Positions 22,797 to 33,890 of a stretch of DNA of 64,000 nt are shown in pieces. The first letter of the stretch is position 1; each line of letters begins with the position of its first letter. The DNA comes from Euclidia mi. Lineage: Eukaryota > Arthropoda > Insecta > Lepidoptera > Erebidae. Under the pieces are notes generated by a model that saw nothing but the letters and a program-made list of their open reading frames with translations, did no database searches and was not told where the DNA came from. The stretch lies in NCBI GenBank assembly GCA_944739405.2, contig OX123192.2, positions 47,916,486 through 47,980,485 on the forward strand. The letters are read 5' to 3'. A program made the position numbers and the translations under genes.

Positions 22797-23110
22797 TAGC
22801 TTCGGTTAGCCGAGTGGAGAGACCGTAAGACTGCTACGCTGAAGGTCTCTGGTTCGAATCCACGGCTGGCACCAATGACTTTTCGAAGTTGAGTGCGTGT
22901 TAAATTGTTAAATATCGCTTACTTATTGGTGAGGAAAAACATCGTAAGGAAACCTGCGTGTCTCAGACTTCTCCATAATGTTCTTGAAATACATGTGAAG
23001 TTTACCAACCCGCACTTGGCCAGCGTGGTGCCTTACCCTTATTATAGTGAGAAGAGGCCCGTGCCCAGCAGTGGGACAGTAAATGGGGCTGGTGATGATG
23101 ATGATAGCTT
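22797..23110 (+). mobile_element. SINE family S1, nearly complete copy
   Basis: The tRNA-derived head contains TAGCCGAGTGG and the B-box GGTTCGAATCC (near 22851). The body includes GGAAACCTGCGTGTCTC, CCCGCACTTGGCCAGCG and GCCCAGCAGTGGGAC, and the tail is a GATGAT microsatellite. This is a widespread lepidopteran SINE plan. Shorter relatives in this window: 51428-51655 and 60445-60705. Confidence 0.75.
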
Positions 23111-23392
23111 CGGTTAGTCAATCACAAATAAGACAAAGCGTTAGTGCAGTTTCATAGTATCAAAAACATTGTCTATTGTTTTGAACAGGAAAAGTCTTAT
23201 TGCTAATCGCTAATGATTGGATTAGGATAAGTATTTCGTATTAAGACTAACTATGACAAAAAAAAATTATAACGCTGACAAGACTGGTTTAATACTTGTT
23301 AGTAAACTTAACACTTAGAGAATCAGCCTAGTGAGATTTTCTTTGTTTCAGATTACTTTGATAAAGGCTCGAAAAGATCATCTGGGTGGTGT

Positions 23393-23522
23393 TGTGATCA
23401 TACCGGATGGAGGTTACGCGTAGTGGTGACTAGGTGGAGGTTGCCTCCGGTGTTGTGTACCTGGATGGAGGTTGCGTGTGTTGTGTGTGGTGAGTTGCGT
23501 TGTGTAACCGGATGGAGTGAGT
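23393..23522 (+). repeat. Degenerate GT-rich minisatellite
   Basis: About four imperfect units built on GGATGGAGGTTGCGTGTGTTG occur with variable spacing. Overlapping open frames on both strands are composition artefacts. Confidence 0.5.
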
Positions 23523-23533
23523 ATGGGTGTAGA

Positions 23534-23795
23534 GCGGGGATAGCCCAGTGGTGTACGCAACGGACTGTCGAGGTGATGGTCTTGGGTTCGATCCCCAGGT
23601 ACCCCGGGCACACACCTGACTTTTTTAAATTGTGTGCATTACAAATTAATTATCGCTCGCTTAATGATGTGACCGGTAGATGTCAATAGGCTCACCCCCT
23701 ATTACATTGGAACCGAAACATACCTAACTGGCGAAGTATGGGTGTAATACACCTTTGCCTACCCTTTCGGGGATAAAAGGCGTGAAGTTATGTAT
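23534..23795 (+). mobile_element. SINE family S2
   Basis: tRNA-like head GATAGCCCAGTGG ... GGGTTCGATCCCCAGG, body with GCTCACCCCCTATTACATTGG and tail CTTTCGGGGATAAAAGG. It matches 61762-62013 along its length and, more distantly, the reverse complement of 41713-41955. tRNA-derived SINE. Confidence 0.75.
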
Positions 23796-24228
23796 GGGTC
23801 TGGTTCAACATGTCAGCTTCGAAAGAAAGAGTTAGTTATGATTTTCATTAAAACCTGTAACTGTTTCGATCAGAGTAACTTTTATTTTCCACTGACTCGG
23901 GCCAGGAATGGCCGAACGGCTAGAATGAGTACTGTTCGAGAGTTTTTTTTATTCCTAGAGCGAAGTGCATTAAGATATGGCACTTGATAATTCTAATGTC
24001 AATAGAGAGGCTCTCTTAACTGTTCGCAGACCACGAGCATCTCAGCACCCTTGCCGTCGGAGACTTTGGGTTTGTGAGCAAGGCTGCACAAATCAACGGC
24101 AAACTGGACTCCGGCATGCTGCCACCGCACACCGCTACAAGTTGCTGCGGCAGAGCATATGATGTTGCGGCGAGGCGAGTGGACGCCGGATGCGTGCTCA
24201 GCTTTCTTCGAGAGTGGCGAGTGCTGAT

Positions 24229-24545
24229 AGTGGGGCTAATGTTATTAGACCACTTAGAGAACATACAAGTGTATGGGTCTCTGTTTTGAACACCAGTGGG
24301 GCTAATGTTATTAGACCACTTAGAGAACATACAAGGGTATGGGTCTCTGTTTTAAACGCCAGTGGGGCTAATGTTATTAGACCACTTAGAGAACATATGA
24401 TGGTATGGGTCTCTTTGATGACAGTGGGGCTAATGTTATTAGACCACTTAGAGAACATACGACGGTATGGGTCTCTTGGATGCCAGTGGGGCTAATTTTA
24501 TTAGACCACTTAGAGAACATACGACGGTATGGGTCTCTCCCCCAC
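24229..24545 (+). repeat. Tandem repeat, five units of 62-66 bp
   Basis: Units begin with TGGGGCTAATGTTATTAGA at 24231, 24297, 24363, 24425 and 24487, giving spacings of 66, 66, 62 and 62. They differ at only a few positions. Open frames through the array on both strands are by-products of the repeat. The array lies inside the LTR-like unit. Confidence 0.9.
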
Positions 24546-24889
24546 TCAGTCATAGTATGCAAACGTTAGAGCCTATGCTATGAACGTGTGAATATGACAA
24601 GCTAACTTGGGGCCTCTGTCACCCGCCAGTGTATGGCGAGTGATGGAACTCCGGATTCTGTCATTCACGATGCACTGAATTGAATTTCTCTTTTACTTGT
24701 GTTAAAGTCTGAAGCCATTTAATGTTACAGCACTTTTTGATAGACCCTTGTCTGTGGGCGCTTGAGTGCACGCTTGCGCCCATGGTGCGGGTAACTAAAA
24801 TAAAACGTGAAGTCATTTTCTTTACTTTCCTCCAAGACATATGCTTCAGAATATAACACGAACCTGAGTGCATTACTAACATGTTCTCT

Positions 24890-25016
24890 GTGTGTTCCAG
24901 AGCATCCGCAAAATGATAATGACCAGGTTGCAGTGGATGCTGCTGCTAATGCCAATGTTGCGAGTAATGCTGCGGACGAGGACGCCGCGCTGTCAGGAAC
25001 GGCCGTCTTAGAATAA
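24890..25016 (+). other. Ala/Asp-rich open frame before LTR-like copy B
   Basis: After a good splice-acceptor-like tract (TGTGTGTTCCAG, ending at 24900) an open frame runs to TAG at 25014-25016 with an Ala/Asn/Asp-rich end (VDAAANANVASNAADEDAAL). It could be the 3' end of an element polyprotein or a terminal exon. No family recognised. Confidence 0.25.
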
Positions 25017-25250
25017 AACGGAGCGGTTACAACGTCTCGGATTCATTCCGTGTTTGGCTGTCGTCGACTCGACGACGTTATTGTAGTTCTTAGTTATTAT
25101 TATAGTTCTCTTAGTTGCGGTATTTTCAGTTCAGTGTACATCTATCGCTGTTATTGACTATTTGCGTAAAGTAAAATCTGTAAGGAATAAAACTTCCTAG
25201 TTTGCTTAGTGACATGTTTTTTTTTAATCTAACCACAACTGATCCCTAAG
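25011..25250 (+). repeat. LTR-like direct repeat, copy B
   Basis: 240 bp from GAATAAAACGGAGCGG to CTGATCCCTAAGA, uninterrupted. It matches copy A (8631-8679 plus 20345-20541) and contains an AATAAA within AAGGAATAAAACTTCC. It provides the uninterrupted reference that proves the insertion point in copy A. Confidence 0.65.
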
Positions 25251-28085
25251 AATAGATTAAACATTATCTGAAACAAAAATCTCTATATGCAACATTAAAT
25301 TCCTCGGAAAATTAATTTGGTTTCTGGTCGATGATATGCACATAGTTCACCAAACATTCACATATAGTACTTTAGTATATGTTGCGTGTAAGGAACGGCG
25401 TACCGCAAACTGATACCAGTGATACAGTACATGATACTGAGGCCCTTGATGGTGGAGTTTCCCGGAGAAAATCTAAGAATTAAACAATTTTCAAAAAAAC
25501 AGTAATGTGGATATAAACTCGAAAACACGCACGAAACACGATATTAGCTGTTAGGCCCTACAGCGGCGAGCGTCAGCGATTATGATGTCAATGGCGCGTT
25601 TCAGCCGATGTAACAAAATTTTTATACCAAACATTTTTACCAAATAGAGTAACAGTTAGATATTTTTGTAAATACTCACTAGACAAATTGAATAATGAAA
25701 CTCACCATTTCACTTGCATTGCAAACCGTAAAATGTTTTGTGTCATGTGGCTATTTAGCCCATAAAATTTGCAACAGTGAAAAGGTTACGGTCATTCATC
25801 ATTTGGTTTACGGTATTTTTTTCGTTTCTTAATTGTCATTAATTTTAAGCTCAAGTAAGTTTTCACTATACAGTATTATCAAATGATTTTAATCTCGTAA
25901 ATATTATCTTTTTGCTGTTTTGTACTACCTCATTGTTACATAACATACATATCATTGCTAAAAAAATTTCTACTCGAATTGTCGTTAATTCCATCAAGTA
26001 CGTCGAGCTTGAATTAGTTATGAAACCAGCTCTATTGTTTTAATGGCTGAAGTTCAACTGACAATCGAAACTAAACTAGCGAAACCAGACTAGGATTGTC
26101 ACTAAAAACTCTATATACACAAGGAAATAACTCAGACAGAAACTTATTTCGCTAAACTAGAACGAGCAGCACAGGTTACTGTAAACGAATTTGAAAACAA
26201 TGAAGATAGAAACAGAATCATTCGCAATTTTATTTTAGTTTTACGCGTTCATCTTAAGTTTTGACTTTCAAATCCCTATTTAGGAGGGTCACCCTTGTAC
26301 TTCAAACAAGGGTCTTACATAACAACATAAAAAATCTACTTCAAATAAGTACCAAGTTTAGCACCAGTAAACTCGCTCCGAAATCCAATAAAGGCAAATT
26401 TAAACAATCGCAAAACAAGATAAAGGGGCTATTTCCTGAACATTTACAACTGTCTGAGAGATCAATAAAATTTCTGGGCCTTCGACTTTCGAAGAAACTA
26501 AACTTAAGGAGTCATCAATATTATTAAATTAGATCAAGATTGATAGTGCGAAGGAACAGCTTGGGTCAGGTAATGAGAATGAAAAGAAAGAAATTTGGTA
26601 TCCGTAAAAAAATTTAACACATTCAAATCTGTCAATAAATGTAAGTGATATTTTTATTTTTTCAGAAAATGTTACTTAGCTTTACGTTTTCTTCGAGTAA
26701 AGTTCACAAAGTTTTGCAAATTTTGTATTAATATATAATACCTGAAAGTTAGGCCTAATTTTGTTCAATTTTTTTACGTAATCCGATATTAGGAGTAATC
26801 CTTTACGAACGTAGGCCGTTTTTTCTACAAGCGTAGATCCATATAAGCATAGTCGCTATCACTTGACCACTTTTAAAATATACGAGTATATAAATTACCC
26901 ATCGTAAATTTTGAAGAAATTGGTGTACAGTAGTTGGTGAAATTTTTATACAAGTCTTATAAAAACATTACAGAAGTTGACTGCATAAAAAAATATTCTT
27001 TCGCAACCTTTGACTTCACAACAGTATATTAAAAAATATGACAAACAATTCCAAACATAACTCAGTCAAAATCATTTCTGACGTTTATGATAATCAATCT
27101 CTATTGTTCGGGTTTCGCAAATCTTTTTAATTACACCACTGAACAAAGTTAGATTGCTTTCTTAAATTATTAATCAAAGTTTGTCGAGTGCTCTCTTTTT
27201 TTGGAATTCACTGTCGTCACCAAATTACGGTATTTTCAAGTGCAGAAGTCAAATTTAAGAGAAAAGGCTGTCGAATTAACTTGATGAAATGTGTTGAAGG
27301 ATGCATTTAACTGTATAAAGGTTCTGCTAAGCGCGTTTAATGAATATGGCAATTGCGGAATGCTCTGTCCTCAGGACATTTATCGCTAATGAGGTGAACT
27401 CCGCAATGTATTCTAGATGATTTCTCCGTAAGACATGTTCATTCTTTAGAGTCTTCTTGGCAGAAATCTAATGTAGTCATCGCAGTTTCCTCTCTCGATT
27501 GTGAAAGCAACCTTTTTGTGTCATAATACAAAAAAGAGACTTAAGAATTATATTAGAGAAATAAGAATTTTCAAATCCGAAATAAGACGTAAACTACTTC
27601 ATTCAAGCAAAGTCGTATTACCGGTCGTACCTTTACAAAATATTATATCAAAGAGGTACTTCATCTCAAGACATACATTATTTTGCCTACATTCCACCAT
27701 TTAGGTACTTGAATTACGCCCGACCTGATTGACATAACAACTGTGCGATATGTATATTGTTTCATTATGTAAATTAAAACACGAAACCAAATTACAAAAT
27801 TTACAAAATCGAATGCACCGTATACGGAGAATTAAGTGAATAATTATTATTTTGTGAGGCTTTGAGGGGAATTCAATTAATGGTAATAACGTCTAGAATT
27901 TGAATAGTCTCTGATCATTTGAGCTGTCAGACCGAAATATACGAGGGAGGGCTGTCTCATAATTCAAACGAAACGTGATAACTAGTACCATGTCCTGTAA
28001 CATGGTTTAGCTGGAAGAGATATATGTAGAATAATATTTGCGCACTTTCATCATCCCTATTACAATGCTTGTCACTGACAGGTAA
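25251..28085. other. A+T-rich DNA, nothing recognised
   Basis: Scattered short open frames on both strands (for example about 26260-26530 on plus) lack any family motif, and composition explains them. No tRNA-like, terminal-repeat or splice pattern stands out. Confidence 0.4.
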
Positions 28086-28090
28086 AACAA

Positions 28091-28468
28091 TATACAGGGT
28101 GTCACAAGACCCATCACCAAGCCGGCGTCTACTTGTTGTGGACAACATGCCAAGTCATACTAACCAAAAATAATACCTGGGAGACGATTTTTTTTAAGTT
28201 TTCACATGTTAAACCGCAATTAAAAGCGCGCGCGTGCAATGCTCGAAATACCTACTTATCCATGGAGTCATAGGACATCTAAAGAACATATTGGCGGGGT
28301 AAATTCATCGATTTTGTATCTAACTGGAAAAACTCCATACTAACTTTGAGCCTCAATATCTCCTGAACCAGTCATTTCCCAGGTATGGTGCCGAAGTAAA
28401 AATGTTCGTAGTGATTGGTACAACATAGGATTTCAGTTTTCGTTAAGGGTCTTTTTACACCCTGTATA
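28091..28468. mobile_element. MITE with TATACAGGGTGT terminal inverted repeats
   Basis: TATACAGGGTGT at 28091-28102 is exactly inverted at 28457-28468. Similarity extends inward to 22 bp (with mismatches) through AAGACCC. The element is 378 bp, non-coding, and a TA or TATA may be the duplicated target. It is likely a Tc1/mariner-type or related MITE; the transposase family cannot be decided from the ends alone. Confidence 0.65.
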
Positions 28469-28474
28469 TAATAG

Positions 28475-29245
28475 CATACAACATTAAAGCATGTAGTGCT
28501 CTGTGCAGCTAGTACAAAAAAAGTTTTTTATTCCCTTTGGTAAAGCATACGTGATTGAGATAAGCGCTTGCTAAAAGGCTTTATGCAGATTGGTTATTTA
28601 TTGCATAAATAAATTGTTTATTTATCGCAAAAAGTTAAACTGTTGTAAATTAAATTATTTAACGAATGATCTAGTCAAATCTAGTGGTTTAAGCATTCGT
28701 CTTGCTGATTAACTCTGAGCCGGGTGCTATGATTTTGGCCCCGCATGGGACGTCACTCTGTGTGGTTAGAAGATTCTTGTTCTTTGTGTTCGCTTTTACA
28801 ATATACATTATTAAGTCTCATAGTATTAATACTTAAATCGAAAAAAATAAAAAACTCGCAAGAACAAATCCAAATGTACAAAATTTCCAGATTTCCTACT
28901 TATCATGATCAGCTCTAGTAGGCTATCGTTGCTTATTCAATATTTTTCAACATTGACTAATATCTTAGCTTGAAATAATTGCTTGCTTTTCGGCAAAAAT
29001 AGCTTTTATTGGATTCAAGTTCTGTTTATAATTCCACAACAATTTCATTCTTGCTTTTTTCTAAAAGTAAGCCTATATTGTATTTCAGGTCTATAAATAA
29101 CACCGCACCAATTTCATCAAAATTGATTCAGCGTTTAATCCATAAAAAGCGTAACCGACAGACAAACAGACTTTTACATGTTATATTAATATGGAATAAA
29201 GGATTATGGCTCTTCCAGTAGGTACTTTATATCTGTGTTAAAAAC
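28475..29245. other. A+T-rich DNA, nothing recognised
   Basis: No feature beyond short chance frames. TATATTAATATGG-type low-complexity runs are present. Confidence 0.35.
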
Positions 29246-29249
29246 AGTT

Positions 29250-30500
29250 CACCGTGGGATTGCAAGATACATTTCAATTGTTAAATTACGTAACTGAATA
29301 TTCAATAGCCGTACAGGTGCACGGATTCCTGTGACTCTTTGTTGAAATAACAATCTGATATTAATAATTATAGTTGATTTAACGGGTTTTGTTACGGTAT
29401 TTGTTTAGTCATTCGCTTTAATTTTACACTGCTAATTGTTTACTATCGCTGGCTCCGGGGAGCACGTAAGCCGTCGGCCCCAGTTGTGGATGAAGATGAA
29501 GAATGATGAAGATCTTTGACAGTTATGGGGAGTCAAAACCTGTGAGTGAACTGACACTGCTCTAAACCGTGAAACATTGCTATACCTTTCGGTTGCAGAG
29601 AGTCTTATAACCGATTTGGACAGAGTTTCCTTTGGCAGATAGTTGCTTTCTCAGATATGCATTTAAAAAGAAAATGACAAAAATGTAAACCTCTTTTGAC
29701 ATGAGTGCCGTGTAGAGGTCATATGATTGCATGACTATATAAAAGTAAATTTAATATAAACAGACAGATCTTCATTTCCCACCAAAGAATCGCACAGTTC
29801 AATTCCTTAAGAATATTATAGTATATCTTGTGTCGCGGGATCTTGATATTCAATCAACGGGCGCAAAGAACACCCAGGCTCGAAACAACAAACTATCGAT
29901 CTCACGAAGTGTTGTCTCGTTAGGATCCAACCCACAGAATTCGACACAGTGATAAGCACTTCGCCATACGTTCTGTCAATTTGTATGTGTAGAATTCATA
30001 GCATCTCTTCCAGCAGTATACCTCTGTGATAACTATTATACTAATATTATTATACTCCGGGGATTGCGAGATAAGGTTCAATTGTTGAGTTACTTCTTCT
30101 TTCTCTTAGCGTTATCCCAGTTTCAGTCTGGGGTCCGCTTTCTAGTCTAACCGGATTTGGCTGAATATTAGCTTTTCCACGGAGCGACTGCCTGTCTGAC
30201 CTCCGCAACCCGAAGGGATAGCGATATTCCATGGTTTAGACTAGTGTCAGTTTATTTAGAAGGTACTGACGCCCTGTAACGATTGTCAAAGATCTTCATG
30301 ACAACCGGGACCGACGGCTTAACGTGCTCTCCGAGGCACGGGACAAGCGATAATTAACAATTCATGTTGTTATTAGTTATTAGTTGTCATCAATGTTGAG
30401 TTACGTTGAATGTAAATCTGAATATTGAATAATTATTGAAGTTCAAAACGGATTTGTGTTACTCTTTGTTCAATAGGTACAAACCTGATACTAACATTCC
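29250..30500. repeat. Composite zone of direct and inverted dispersed repeats
   Basis: About 29276-29365 recurs as a diverged direct repeat at 30400-30495 (shared GTGACTCTTTGTTGAA-like core). A GGAGCACGTAAGCCGTCGG segment at about 29458-29520 is inverted at 30282-30330, both next to GAAGATCTTTGACA. Between them, 30100-30242 is a copy of repeat R1 (GCGACTGCCTGTCTGACCTC). The arrangement suggests repeated insertion of related retroposons, or a larger element with partly inverted ends about 870 bp apart. Confidence 0.5.
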
Positions 30501-30660
30501 AGTCTTATAGGGAGTGTTCAGAGTCTGGGCTTGAACTGGGTAAGGTTTGCAGAGATTAGTGGAAGCGATTAATTCATCCAGTCTTTAGCCCAGGGTAAAG
30601 GTCTGAATATATATACTGTGACTAGAGGACGCCAGCAACTACGCCTGCATTTTTTTTTAA

Positions 30661-30822
30661 TTTACCCGTTTTGGCCGATCCCGTAAGAATGTCAGGAAAT
30701 CCCTTCTTAGTGCACCCCTACGGTCCCCAAGGAACATACATGCCAAATTTCAGCTTCCTGCGCCCAATAGTTTTGGCTATAGCGTGTCTGTCAGTCAGTC
30801 AGTAACGCAAGGATTTTAAATA
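30661..30822 (+). repeat. Dispersed repeat family R3, plus orientation
   Basis: Runs from CCCGTTTTGGCCGATCCCG to GTCAGTCAGTCAGTAACGC. The reverse complement of 40509-40670 matches it over nearly the whole length. Non-coding; no ends with TSD identified. Confidence 0.6.
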
Positions 30823-30889
30823 TTAAGATTGCACAGTTATTATATTTTGACTTACCTGAGATCTTCTCTGATGATGTTCTGGAGTAGAC

Positions 30890-31237
30890 CTATAAGATTA
30901 CACTCATAATTTTGGCCAAAATGACAAGCAAATCGTTATAGCTACCAGTCCAATGGTCAGGGTTTTCTTCCAACGAAGTCCTCAGGAGACAAGCACGTGG
31001 ACAGATTAGCACAACTTTACAAATGTTCATTTTTTTATGCATTTCCGTCAGAAAGGTTTTTTTGGGATAGTATTCATGGTGGGTTCCCCAGTCCTTCCAT
31101 GTCCAGGTCTTTTTGAGGGGATTTAATTCCTCACGTTCACTGGTTACCGCTTCGATACTAGTTGAAGTTGTTGGGTTATCTATCGCCGCCCGATGCTCGG
31201 CGTTGTGATGTGCCTGGGTAGTTGTGCTCCAGGTCAC
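30890..31237 (-). other. Unassigned 115-codon minus-strand frame
   Basis: An open frame rich in Thr/Glu then aromatic/Lys residues (LNPLKKTWTWKDWG), ending near 30890. It abuts the 5'-truncated RTE-like LINE on the other strand. I recognise no family, and it may be a relic of another element or chance. Confidence 0.2.
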
Positions 31238-33250
31238 ACCCTACTTCTTTCTCATCCGGGCTTGGGACCGGCAACGGCGGAGTTTAAGTGACAAAGCTAG
31301 AGATGCCTACAGCAAACTAAATAAACAAATCCAAGCCAGTTGTCGTCGAGACAAAAACGGTTTCATCAACAACATCTGCACCGACATTGAGAGACATGCC
31401 ACTAAATTGCAAACAGCAGATCTCTTCAAGAAAGTTCGCTTGCTCTGCAGAGAGTTTAAACCAAAATCGTGGGTGGTGGAGGACGAGCAAGGTAACGCAA
31501 TACATGAGCTGGACCACGTAGCCCATAGGCGTGAATATTGCGAGGAACTGTACAAAGATCCACTGGCCAATAATTCGGATTACGCATGTCACCCAGTTGG
31601 CTCAGGTCAGGAACCGGCGATACTCAGAAGCAAAATCGACGCTACCATAAAGCGTCTGAAACCCAAAAAGGCATCGGGTCCTGACATGATTACAGCCGAG
31701 GTTTTGAAAGCACTCGGGGACACAGCTGTTGACGTACTACACCGTATCTGTGACAAGGTTTGGCGAACCGGCAAGTGGCCTCAAGACTGGTCAGAATCCG
31801 TAATCTTACCACTCCACAAAAAAGGCTCCACGAGGAAGTGCGGAAAATATCGCACTCTCGCTATCATCTCCCATGCCAGTAAGGTTATGCTTCACATAAT
31901 TAATGCCAGATTACGTCACTTTTTGGACTGGCAAATACTTCAGGAGCAGGCAGGTTTTGTCAGGGGAACAGGTACCCGCGAGCAAATTCTTAACATCCGC
32001 CAGATCGTTGAAAAGTGCTACGAGTTCAACACGCCTGCTATCATGTGCTTCATAGACTATACAGTAAGCCTTTGACTGTGTCAGATGGTCTTGCTTGTGG
32101 CAGGTTCTGTCTGAGTTTGGGGTACCCCAGCACTTAATTGCTCTCATCAGCTCTATATATACGAATAGCCGTGTGGTAGTTAGAATTGATCAAACCTTGC
32201 CTTTCAAGTTCGGAAAAGGAGTCAGACAAGGCTGCATTCTATCCCCGATTTTGTTTAATATTTACGGCGAACATATTATGAGACGAGCTTGCGAGGGATG
32301 AGAGGGTGGTATTAGCATAGGAGGCATGAAAATCACAAACCTCAGATACGCTGATGATACTACGCTGTTTGCTGCGAATGAATGCGAGATGGCCGAGCTC
32401 ATTGATAGAGTGGAGCGAGTGAGTCAACAAGTAGGCCTCTCTATGAACAAAACTAAGACGAAGTTGATGATTGTAGATCGATGCAAACAACTGGAACCCA
32501 TAGGAAGCCTGCAACTAGACATCGTCGATGAGTTCACGTAATTGGGTTCATGTATAAGCTCTGACGGCTCATCGGAGGAAGAAGTGCGGCGCAGAATCGG
32601 CATGGCTAAAACAGCTATGACACGGCTCCTAAAGATCTGGAATGACAGAAGCATCACTTCGACAAGTAAAATGAAACTAGTACACACACTCGTCTTCCCT
32701 ATATTCCTTTATGGCGCTGAAACCTACCTACCTACCCTAAAAGCAGCTGACCGCAGACGTATTGACGCCTTCGAGATGTGGTGTTGGCGCAAAATGCTAC
32801 GGATACCATGGACTGCGCGCAGGACAAACGTCTCAATACTTAATCAGCTCAGGATCACCATCAGAATCTCGACCATATGCCTCTGCCGCACTCTGGAATT
32901 CTTCGGGCATATTGCAAGGCGTTATCCTGACAACCTAGAGAGACTTACAATAACTGGCAAAATCGAAGGACGAAGACCTAGAGGACGCAGCCCCACACGA
33001 TGGACCGATCAAATTTGCACCACCCTCGAGATCGGCATCCATAATGCTATCCAAGCTGCTCAGGACCGAAATAAATGGAAGACCATCATAAAAGACAACA
33101 TCCTGAAGGGAGGTCGCGACCCTCAGAAATGAGGAATCGACACACAGCAATCGCTAGCAACTCTGTCGGTCAACATCAATAACGACAGTTGCAAGGTTAT
33201 TAACCAATATAATTCAATTCCAAAACGCGAAAATTACATGACACGGCGTA
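31230..33250 (+). mobile_element. RTE-like LINE, 5'-truncated
   Basis: Only the linker, RT and C-terminal region of ORF2 remain; the endonuclease is absent, so the copy is 5'-truncated, the usual outcome of incomplete reverse transcription. The 3' UTR follows 33132 without obvious poly(A). The end is approximate. Confidence 0.7.
31250..33132 (+). pseudogene. RTE-like reverse transcriptase ORF, frameshifted
   Basis: The frame holds KKASGPDMITAEVLKAL, SESVILPLHKKG, YRTLAIISHASKVML and EQAGFVRGTGTREQI. A one-base shift near 32063 splits motif A: FIDYT in one frame and AFDCVRW in the next. GVRQGCILSPILFNIY (motif C region) and YADDTTLF (catalytic pair intact) follow, with stops at 32299-32301 and 32539-32541. 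The C-terminal region (FGHIARR, GRRPRGRSPTRWTDQI) is typical of RTE-type LINEs and ends at 33132. Not functional. Confidence 0.8.
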
Positions 33251-33380
33251 TATATGCGCAAGACAACTTTTTTCGTGAAGACGACAAAGAATGAAGAGTG
33301 AATGATTTGACAGTTCATATTGTGACCATAGTCAAAATTTACAATAGACAAAGTAACACGCTACTAAACCGATATAATCG

Positions 33381-33418
33381 ATTTAACTTATCATAAACAA
33401 CATTTCTATTTCAAACAT
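33381..33418 (-). repeat. BEL/Pao 3' LTR, first 38 bp
   Basis: On the minus strand it starts TGTTTGAAATAG right after the polypurine tract. It matches 39911-39948 with one mismatch, and homology then stops. Confidence 0.65.
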
Positions 33419-33448
33419 CCACCCGCCCCGGACCGGCCTACCGGTCCG

Positions 33449-33888
33449 TTAATCAGTTGGTAGACGTGACAACGTTGCAACCGCTCTCCTCAGAATCGAA
33501 CCGTCCAAGACCTCAGCAAATCGGGGAACTCCATCAGCCTCAGTTACCAAACGAAGAATGCGCCCCCTGCACCATCTGAGTGGCGGCAGGTTAGCCTCCT
33601 TGATCAAAACGAGGTCACCAATCTTAGGTGGATCGGTCTTGTCGGTCCACTTAACGCGTTGCTGGAGTATGTGCAAATATTCCAAATTCCAGCGTTTCCA
33701 AAAGCTCATAGTAATCTGGCGTACCAATTCAAAACGCGAGAGACGATTAGGTCTCGTATCAATATAGGGTACTCAGGCAAGGTGACAAGTGGGCGACCAA
33801 TAAAAAAATGGCCCGGCGTAAGGGCTTCCAAATCATTCTGGATTCAGGATCTGAGGAGATCGGGCACAGTGGCCTAGAGTTCAAAACG
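33449..33888 (-). pseudogene. BEL/Pao pol C-terminal domain (DUF5641-like)
   Basis: The frame 33727-33449 reads WKRWNLEYLHILQQRVKW, GDLVLIKEANLPPLRW, GRILRLVTEADG and VEVLDG-like RRAVATLSRLP, the domain that follows integrase in Pao elements. The section just upstream, up to 33888, holds ALTPGHFFIGRPL in broken frames. This is the 3' end of pol, about 30 bases before the polypurine tract. Confidence 0.7.
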
Positions 33889-33890
33889 GC

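Larger units (their letters stand above)
20546..25010 (+). mobile_element. Interior of LTR-like unit lacking recognisable gag-pol
   Basis: This interval lies between the two LTR-like direct repeats. I find no RT, integrase or protease motif in any frame. It contains a short leader frame (20600-20845), three tRNA-like modules, two SINEs, a degenerate minisatellite, a five-unit tandem repeat, and a short Ala/Asp-rich frame ending at 25016 just before copy B. It could be a non-autonomous LTR derivative (LARD type) enlarged by insertions, or two unrelated repeats that happen to flank host DNA. Boundaries lack the TG...CA ends and I saw no flanking duplication. Confidence 0.4.

Noticed and set aside
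22797..22875. Possible tRNA gene
   Set aside because: B-box is good, but the segment does not close into a full cloverleaf and is followed by a SINE body and GATGAT tail, so it is a SINE head.
23398..23613. Minus-strand frames of 60-70 codons
   Set aside because: They run through a GT-rich minisatellite and a SINE head; His/Thr/Pro repeats come from the repeat itself.
24016..24458. Repetitive protein frames across the tandem array
   Set aside because: Both strands and more than one frame are open because unit lengths preserve frame; there is no evidence of translation.
26261..26527. 88-codon plus-strand frame
   Set aside because: No domain, A+T-rich Lys/Ser composition, no splice or promoter context.
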